Assembly: GCA_032127075.1 (NCBI GenBank) | Contig: JAQAZZ010000044.1 | Coordinates: 1 to 35,440, forward strand | Direction: 5' to 3' | DNA: 35,440 nucleotides | From: GCA-2699445 sp032127075 | Lineage (GTDB): Bacteria; Actinomycetota; Actinomycetes; S36-B12; GCA-2699445 | Shown here: piece after piece, positions 31,625-35,440 of the stretch | Position numbering within the stretch: the stretch's first letter is position 1 | How the letters are laid out: every line of letters starts with the position of its first letter | Made by a program: the position numbers and the translations under genes | Notes under the pieces: model-generated | Databases searched by the model: none | What the model was told of the DNA's origin: nothing | What the model saw: the letters and a program-made list of their open reading frames with translations, nothing else

Positions 31625-32055
31625 GCTGCCGCTTCCGCGCCGGGGGCGTCGAGCGAGATGCGGATTCCCACCCGACCAGCACGCGGCGCCCGCCGCAGCA
31701 GCCGACCCAGCAGGCTCGGCACCATGCTCATCGCGCCGAGCGCCCGTGCTTGCCAGCCGTACTTCTCGATCAGCAGCCTCTCGACCCGTTGCGTGCCCGG
31801 CGCATCGAGCAACTGCGCCGTGGCGGGGTGGGAGGCCCCACGGATCGTTCCGCGCATGTCGCATTCGGCCACCTCGACCCGCGGGGTGTGGCGCAGCCGT
31901 TTCACTTTCCCGGACCCGGAGTCGGTGATCACATACAGGTATTCGCCGTCGGTCATCACCCACACCGGTGTTGCCACGGGGATTCCGTTGCGTCGGTAGG
32001 TGGTCACGCTCAGGTAGTTGCTGTCGCCCAGGGTCCGGACCGTTGTGCTGGCCAT
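31621..32055 (-). CDS. PPOX-class F420-dependent oxidoreductase
   Basis: A 144-residue split-barrel flavin/F420-binding enzyme. MASTTVRTLGDSNYLSVTTYRRNGIPVATPVWVMTDGEYLYVITDSGSGKVKRLRHTPRVEVAECDMRG is the typical N-terminal half of the F420-dependent PPOX-class family found in mycobacteria and relatives; the later RVERLLIEKYGWQARA is the usual closing helix. These enzymes use reduced F420 to reduce varied substrates such as biliverdin or xenobiotics. The specific substrate is not deducible. ATG 32055 is close to a TAGGCT box with 8 bases between, so the leader is very short or absent. It is first in a two-gene operon with the redoxin-like gene and divergent from the GGDEF-EAL gene. Confidence 0.85.
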   Translation of the reverse strand: MASTTVRTLGDSNYLSVTTYRRNGIPVATPVWVMTDGEYLYVITDSGSGKVKRLRHTPRVEVAECDMRGTIRGASHPATAQLLDAPGTQRVERLLIEKYGWQARALGAMSMVPSLLGRLLRRAPRAGRVGIRISLDAPGAEAAA

Positions 32056-32063
32056 AGTTGCCG

Positions 32064-32069
32064 AGCCTA
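32064..32069 (-). promoter_or_regulatory. TAGGCT -10 box of the F420-type oxidoreductase operon
   Basis: TAGGCT on the minus strand, eight bases before ATG 32055, one or two more than at the other leaderless-type genes. A ribosome site is not apparent. Confidence 0.4.
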
Positions 32070-32157
32070 CGGGGTGCCGGCTTGCGGGGCAGAGGTTGAA
32101 TGGCCCAGCCGATGCGGCAACCTACCGCCCCGGCGGTCGATGATCTTGACGGCGACA

Positions 32158-32169
32158 TGGGTGCACCCA
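32158..32169. promoter_or_regulatory. 12-bp palindrome TGGGTGCACCCA before the GGDEF-EAL gene
   Basis: A perfect palindrome ends 14 bp upstream of the TAACTT -10 box, a position where an activator or repressor of the GGDEF-EAL gene could bind. No regulator is identified. Confidence 0.4.
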
Positions 32170-32183
32170 CCGGGGCGACGTAC

Positions 32184-32189
32184 TAACTT
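32184..32189 (+). promoter_or_regulatory. TAACTT -10 box of the GGDEF-EAL gene
   Basis: TAACTT followed by seven bases and ATG 32197. This supports the downstream ATG over the much longer frame and suggests leaderless translation. Confidence 0.5.
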
Positions 32190-32196
32190 CGGGAGT

Positions 32197-34686
32197 ATGC
32201 AACCCCCCCGCGAGCGGGGCAGTCCCTCGATCAGCGGCCGCGACGCGTTCTTGGCCCTCATCGTCGTCGTGACGGTCGTTCTGCTGCCCCTCGGCAGCGT
32301 CGCCCTGCATGAGGCGCCGCTTGCCCTGCCAGGCGCCTTCGTCGCCACGCTCGCCTTCGACGTCGTGTCGCTCGTGCTGGTGTGGCAGCAGTTCCAGCGC
32401 ACCGGCAACCGGCGCTACCTCGTCATCGCCGTGGCCTTCGTCTACGCGGTGGTCGACCAGGGGTTCTGGCTGCTCAGCGTCCCGGGCCTGGTGGCGGAAT
32501 CGGACACCGGCGTCTTCGGTGTCGAAGGTGGCCCGGTATATGTGGGGACCTGGTGGGCGATCTTCAGCGTCATCGTGGCCGTCGGGATCGCCAAATGGCG
32601 GGATCGCTGGACAACAACCGTACCGCTGGAGCGACGCCTGGGCCTGGCCCGCAGCGCGCTGCTCGCGGCCCTGGTCGCATCTGTTGCCTGGATGGGTGTC
32701 GCACTGTACGTGGTTCCCACATTCGTGAAGGCGGCCACCTTCGCCGACTTGGTCTACAAGTCAGAGACAGTCGCCATACCGCTGGCCGTGTTGTCGCTGG
32801 TGATCGCGCTCACGGGAGGCCGCCACGAGGACGCCCTGTTGCGGTGGGCGCTGGTCGTGCCGGTTGCGTCGGTCTGCATCGAACTGCTCTACCTGACGGG
32901 CGTCGAGCGCTACAGCCTCGGCTGGTATTCGGCCAAAGCGCTGACCGTGGTGGATTCGGGGATCCTCGCGGTGGTGCTGCTGATCGACAGCGCCGCTGCC
33001 TATCGCCGCGCAGTGGACCGGGTCACCCAGTCGGAACTCCTCCTGGGGCGGACCCTGGCGGCCACCGGTTCCCCCGTCGCCCTGATCCGCCGAGAGGAGA
33101 AGGGGGACTGGGTTGTTGAGTTCGCGGGGGAAACCGCGCGGCAGCGCTTGAACACCGGCCGCCCCGGGACAGCCGAGATCCCGTTCCCCGCGCCCGGCAC
33201 GGTGCGGCACCTGCTGGAGGACGCGGTCTGGCGGGGGCGGGCCGAAGCGGCCGGTGCGGACCCGGACTCCGGTGCCGAGCAGATCACGGCTGTGGCCGTG
33301 GGAAACAGCCGGGTTGTCGTCACCTGGCAGGGGGAATCGCCCGCCCAGCGTGCCGGGGCGACGAAGATGGCTGTGCGCGCCACAGATCCGGTGACCGGGC
33401 TGCCGAACCGAGATGCGCTGCTGGAGATCCTCGCCGGGATCCTCGCCGCAGGGGAACCGGTCCTGTTCGCCTACTTGGACCTCGACGGATTCGCTGCGAT
33501 CAACGACCGGTACGGCTATCGCTCGGGAGACAAGGCTCTGGGGGATCTGGGCCGCAGGTTCGCCTCGGCGGTCGGTCCGCTGGCAACCGTCGCCCGGCTG
33601 GGTTCCGATGATTTCGGGATCCTCTTCCCCGGTGGGGTCGCCATCGAATCGGCGGAGGCCGCTTTGCGGGGGGCGCTCGCCGAGCCGTGCGAGGTTCGTG
33701 GGGATCGTGTCCTCGTCAGCGCCACCCACGGCTACGCCACCTCGCAGCATGGGGTCGATCCGGCCAAGCTGATCGCGCAGGCGCGCGATGCGATGCTGAA
33801 CGCGCGCGAGCAGGGTCGGGGATCCTCGGCTGTGCATGACCCGTTGGTCCCGCTGATCCACAGCCCGGTCGACATCTCCCGCGAGGAGTTCGTCTCCGCC
33901 CTCGAACTGCATCAGCTCCAGTTGGAGTACCAGCCGATCCTGTGGCAGCGCAGCGGGCAGCAGTGGGGCCACGAGGCGCTTGTGGTGTGGCACCATCCGC
34001 GTCTCGGCAGGCTGGCGCCCGGCGCCTATCTGCAGGATGCCGAACGCTGGGGGCTCACTGCCGCACTGGGCCAGTGGGTCACCCGCACAGCCTGCGCCGC
34101 CTCGGCCGAGACGGGTCGGCTGGTGACCATCAACCTTGCCGCCGCCGATCTATCGCGCCCGGGTCTGTGCCGAGCCGTCATGGGGGAGGTGGAGCGTGCG
34201 GGGGCAGACCCGTCGCGACTTGTCATCGAACTGACCGAGTCGGCGCTGCTGCATGCCGGGTCCACCGCCGTCACCAACGTGCTGGAGCTGCACGACCTGG
34301 GCATTCGCGTGGCGCTGGACGATTTCGGCACCGGCTTTGCCGCTCTGGGTTATCTGTCCTGGCTGCCGGTGGACGTGGTGAAGGTGGACCGGCAAGTGAT
34401 CGACCCGCGGGTCGCCGAGCCGCCGGCGGCACTGATGAGAGCTGTCGTCGACTTGGCCCACAGCATCGGCGCTCTCGCGCTGGCAGAGGGGGTCGAGAAC
34501 GAGGAGACCGCGCAGCGGGTCGAACTCGCCGGCTTCGACCTGGTCCAGGGTTTCCGCTACGGCCGTCCCGTGCCTTGGGAACACACCCGCCAGGTTCCCG
34601 CCGGGGGCGAGCCGGCGGTGGGCCCCACGGAGTCCGCCGGCGTCGGCCGCAGCGATGTTCCGGCAGTCCGGGTGGACGGGCGTTGA
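32197..34686 (+). CDS. Membrane GGDEF-EAL protein (degenerate GGDEF, intact EAL)
   Basis: An 829-residue c-di-GMP signalling protein. The first 260 residues hold about seven or eight membrane helices, then a weak PAS-like segment (about 280-385). The GGDEF domain starts at TDPVTGLPNRDAL (about 398) and keeps YLDLDGFAAINDRYG, but its signature is GSDDF (about 469) instead of GG(D/E)EF, and no RxxD inhibitory site precedes it. The EAL domain has the catalytic set: HEALVVW (about 591), the Asn in TINLAA, ELTES, LDDFGTGFAALGYL, VKVD, AEGVENEE and QGFRYGRP. It is therefore most likely a phosphodiesterase, with the GGDEF part perhaps sensing GTP. The signal sensed by the membrane part is unknown. 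ATG 32197 is chosen by the promoter position and the first helix. Confidence 0.88.
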   Translation: MQPPRERGSPSISGRDAFLALIVVVTVVLLPLGSVALHEAPLALPGAFVATLAFDVVSLVLVWQQFQRTGNRRYLVIAVAFVYAVVDQGFWLLSVPGLVAESDTGVFGVEGGPVYVGTWWAIFSVIVAVGIAKWRDRWTTTVPLERRLGLARSALLAALVASVAWMGVALYVVPTFVKAATFADLVYKSETVAIPLAVLSLVIALTGGRHEDALLRWALVVPVASVCIELLYLTGVERYSLGWYSAKALTVVDSGILAVVLLIDSAAAYRRAVDRVTQSELLLGRTLAATGSPVALIRREEKGDWVVEFAGETARQRLNTGRPGTAEIPFPAPGTVRHLLEDAVWRGRAEAAGADPDSGAEQITAVAVGNSRVVVTWQGESPAQRAGATKMAVRATDPVTGLPNRDALLEILAGILAAGEPVLFAYLDLDGFAAINDRYGYRSGDKALGDLGRRFASAVGPLATVARLGSDDFGILFPGGVAIESAEAALRGALAEPCEVRGDRVLVSATHGYATSQHGVDPAKLIAQARDAMLNAREQGRGSSAVHDPLVPLIHSPVDISREEFVSALELHQLQLEYQPILWQRSGQQWGHEALVVWHHPRLGRLAPGAYLQDAERWGLTAALGQWVTRTACAASAETGRLVTINLAAADLSRPGLCRAVMGEVERAGADPSRLVIELTESALLHAGSTAVTNVLELHDLGIRVALDDFGTGFAALGYLSWLPVDVVKVDRQVIDPRVAEPPAALMRAVVDLAHSIGALALAEGVENEETAQRVELAGFDLVQGFRYGRPVPWEHTRQVPAGGEPAVGPTESAGVGRSDVPAVRVDGR

Positions 34687-34710
34687 CGCCCATGCGCCCC
34701 GCCCGGCAGA

Positions 34711-34731
34711 CTTGAGTCGAAGTCACTCAAG
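34711..34731. promoter_or_regulatory. HAIR operator (HspR binding site)
   Basis: CTTGAGT (34711-34717), seven bases, ACTCAAG (34725-34731). This is the exact HspR-associated inverted repeat consensus known from Streptomyces and mycobacteria. It lies 110 bp before dnaK and implies repression by HspR together with DnaK. Confidence 0.92.
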
Positions 34732-34742
34732 TCTTCTCATAT

Positions 34743-34760
34743 GGGAATAGACATATTCCC
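34743..34760. promoter_or_regulatory. Second palindrome GGGAATA-N4-TATTCCC before dnaK
   Basis: Perfect 7-bp arms with a GACA spacer, 11 bp after the HAIR box. It does not match HAIR, CIRCE or the LexA consensus that I know. It may be an additional operator. Confidence 0.55.
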
Positions 34761-34841
34761 TCATGGTGTTGCAGGCTATGTACATGCTCGACAGGGTCGA
34801 TTGCCCTGCTCGAGGACCACTCAGACCAGGAGGAATGACAT

Positions 34842-35440
34842 ATGAGCCGTCCAGTCGGCGTAGACCTCGGCACGACGAACTCCGTCGTGGCCGTTCTCGA
34901 GGGTGGGGAACCCTCGGTCATTGCGAACTCGGAGGGGCAGCGCACCACCCCCTCTGTCGTGGCGTTCTCCAAGAACAACGAGGTGCTCGTCGGCGAGGTC
35001 GCCAAGAGGCAGGCCGTGCAGAACGCCGACCGGACCATTCGCTCCGTCAAGCGGCACATGGGCACCAACTGGGCCGTCAACATCGACGGCAAGGACTACA
35101 CGTCCCAGGAGGTCAGCGCGCGTGTGCTGCAGAAGTTGAAGCGCGACGCGGAGTCCTACCTCGGCGAGTCCGTCACCGACGCCGTGATCACAGTCCCGGC
35201 CTACTTCAACGACTCGCAGCGGCAAGCCACCAAGGAGGCGGGCGAGATCGCCGGCTTCAACGTGCTGCGCATCATCAACGAACCTACGGCAGCCGCGCTC
35301 GCCTACGGCTTGGACAAGGGCGACAAGGAGCAGACGATCCTGGTCTTCGACCTCGGTGGCGGCACCTTTGACGTCTCCCTGCTCGAGATCGGCGAGGGGA
35401 TCGTCGAAGTGAAGGCCACCAGTGGCGACAACCACCTCGG
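34842..35440 (+). CDS. dnaK: Chaperone DnaK (Hsp70), N-terminal part
   Basis: The first 199 residues of the Hsp70 chaperone, cut by the window end. The ATPase domain is unmistakable: GVDLGTTNSVVAVLEGG (phosphate 1), QRTTPSVVAF, GEVAKRQAVQN, VTDAVITVPAYFNDSQRQATKEAGEIAGFNVLRIINEPTAAALAYG (connect 1 region) and LVFDLGGGTFDVSLLEIGEG (phosphate 2). DnaK refolds and protects proteins in the cytoplasm with DnaJ and GrpE. ATG 34842 has AGGAGG (34828-34833) eight bases upstream. The HAIR box upstream predicts heat-shock control by HspR and, by family precedent, a dnaK-grpE-dnaJ-hspR operon continuing beyond the window. Confidence 0.98.
   Translation, partial: MSRPVGVDLGTTNSVVAVLEGGEPSVIANSEGQRTTPSVVAFSKNNEVLVGEVAKRQAVQNADRTIRSVKRHMGTNWAVNIDGKDYTSQEVSARVLQKLKRDAESYLGESVTDAVITVPAYFNDSQRQATKEAGEIAGFNVLRIINEPTAAALAYGLDKGDKEQTILVFDLGGGTFDVSLLEIGEGIVEVKATSGDNHL

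Overview
The window is 35.4 kb of high-GC, gene-dense DNA from the chromosome of an actinobacterium (Actinomycetota). The evidence is a mycobacterial-type plsB gene followed by a HAD-PlsC fusion, an F420-type PPOX-fold oxidoreductase, a HAIR operator (HspR site) before dnaK, an LCP cell-wall ligase, DUF2510/DUF4190/DUF2752 proteins, a Pat-type aminotransferase, and many GTG starts preceded by a TAnnnT box 6-7 nt upstream, which is the layout of leaderless transcription. I cannot assign a genus. I see no insertion sequence, prophage, CRISPR array, rRNA or tRNA, and no gap over 300 bp; the region reads as ordinary core or accessory chromosome.

Layout. 1-2.4 kb: the end of an FkbM methyltransferase, a CapA-like lipoprotein and a secreted protein (envelope/polysaccharide). 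2.5-5.8 kb: plsB and plsC, overlapping, for phosphatidic acid synthesis. 5.8-8.3 kb, minus strand: a degenerate HisA-like TIM barrel, a VOC-SRPBCC fusion and a GNAT acetyltransferase. 8.4-10.8 kb: a Pro/Ala-rich anchored protein, a small zinc-ribbon protein, a PlsC-like acyltransferase and a helical protein. 11-13.8 kb: a membrane SpoIIE-type phosphatase divergent from the aminotransferase pat. 13.9-17.0 kb: a three-gene NatA/NatB-like ABC exporter. 17.0-21.5 kb: a DUF2510 membrane protein, an LCP ligase, a secreted subtilase and dcd. 21.7-23.9 kb: two proline-rich membrane proteins flanking a DUF2752 protein. 23.9-26.2 kb: a large membrane-bound Fe-S (HdrD/GlpC-like) reductase. 26.4-31.1 kb: a DHA2 drug exporter, an MMPL exporter and a divergent MarR regulator with twin operators. 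31.1-32.1 kb: a redoxin-like gene coupled to an F420-type oxidoreductase gene. 32.2-34.7 kb: a membrane GGDEF-EAL protein. 34.7 kb to the end: the HAIR operator and the start of dnaK.

Most functions concern the envelope, phospholipids and efflux. The best leads for something new are regulatory: the repeated TAnnnT-N6/7-start pattern, the paired MarR sites, and a second palindrome between the HAIR box and dnaK. Among proteins, the HisA paralogue that appears to have lost its catalytic residues, the GSDDF-EAL protein and the acyltransferase with KGTR in place of EGTR deserve a second look. I did not find a clearly new multi-gene system.
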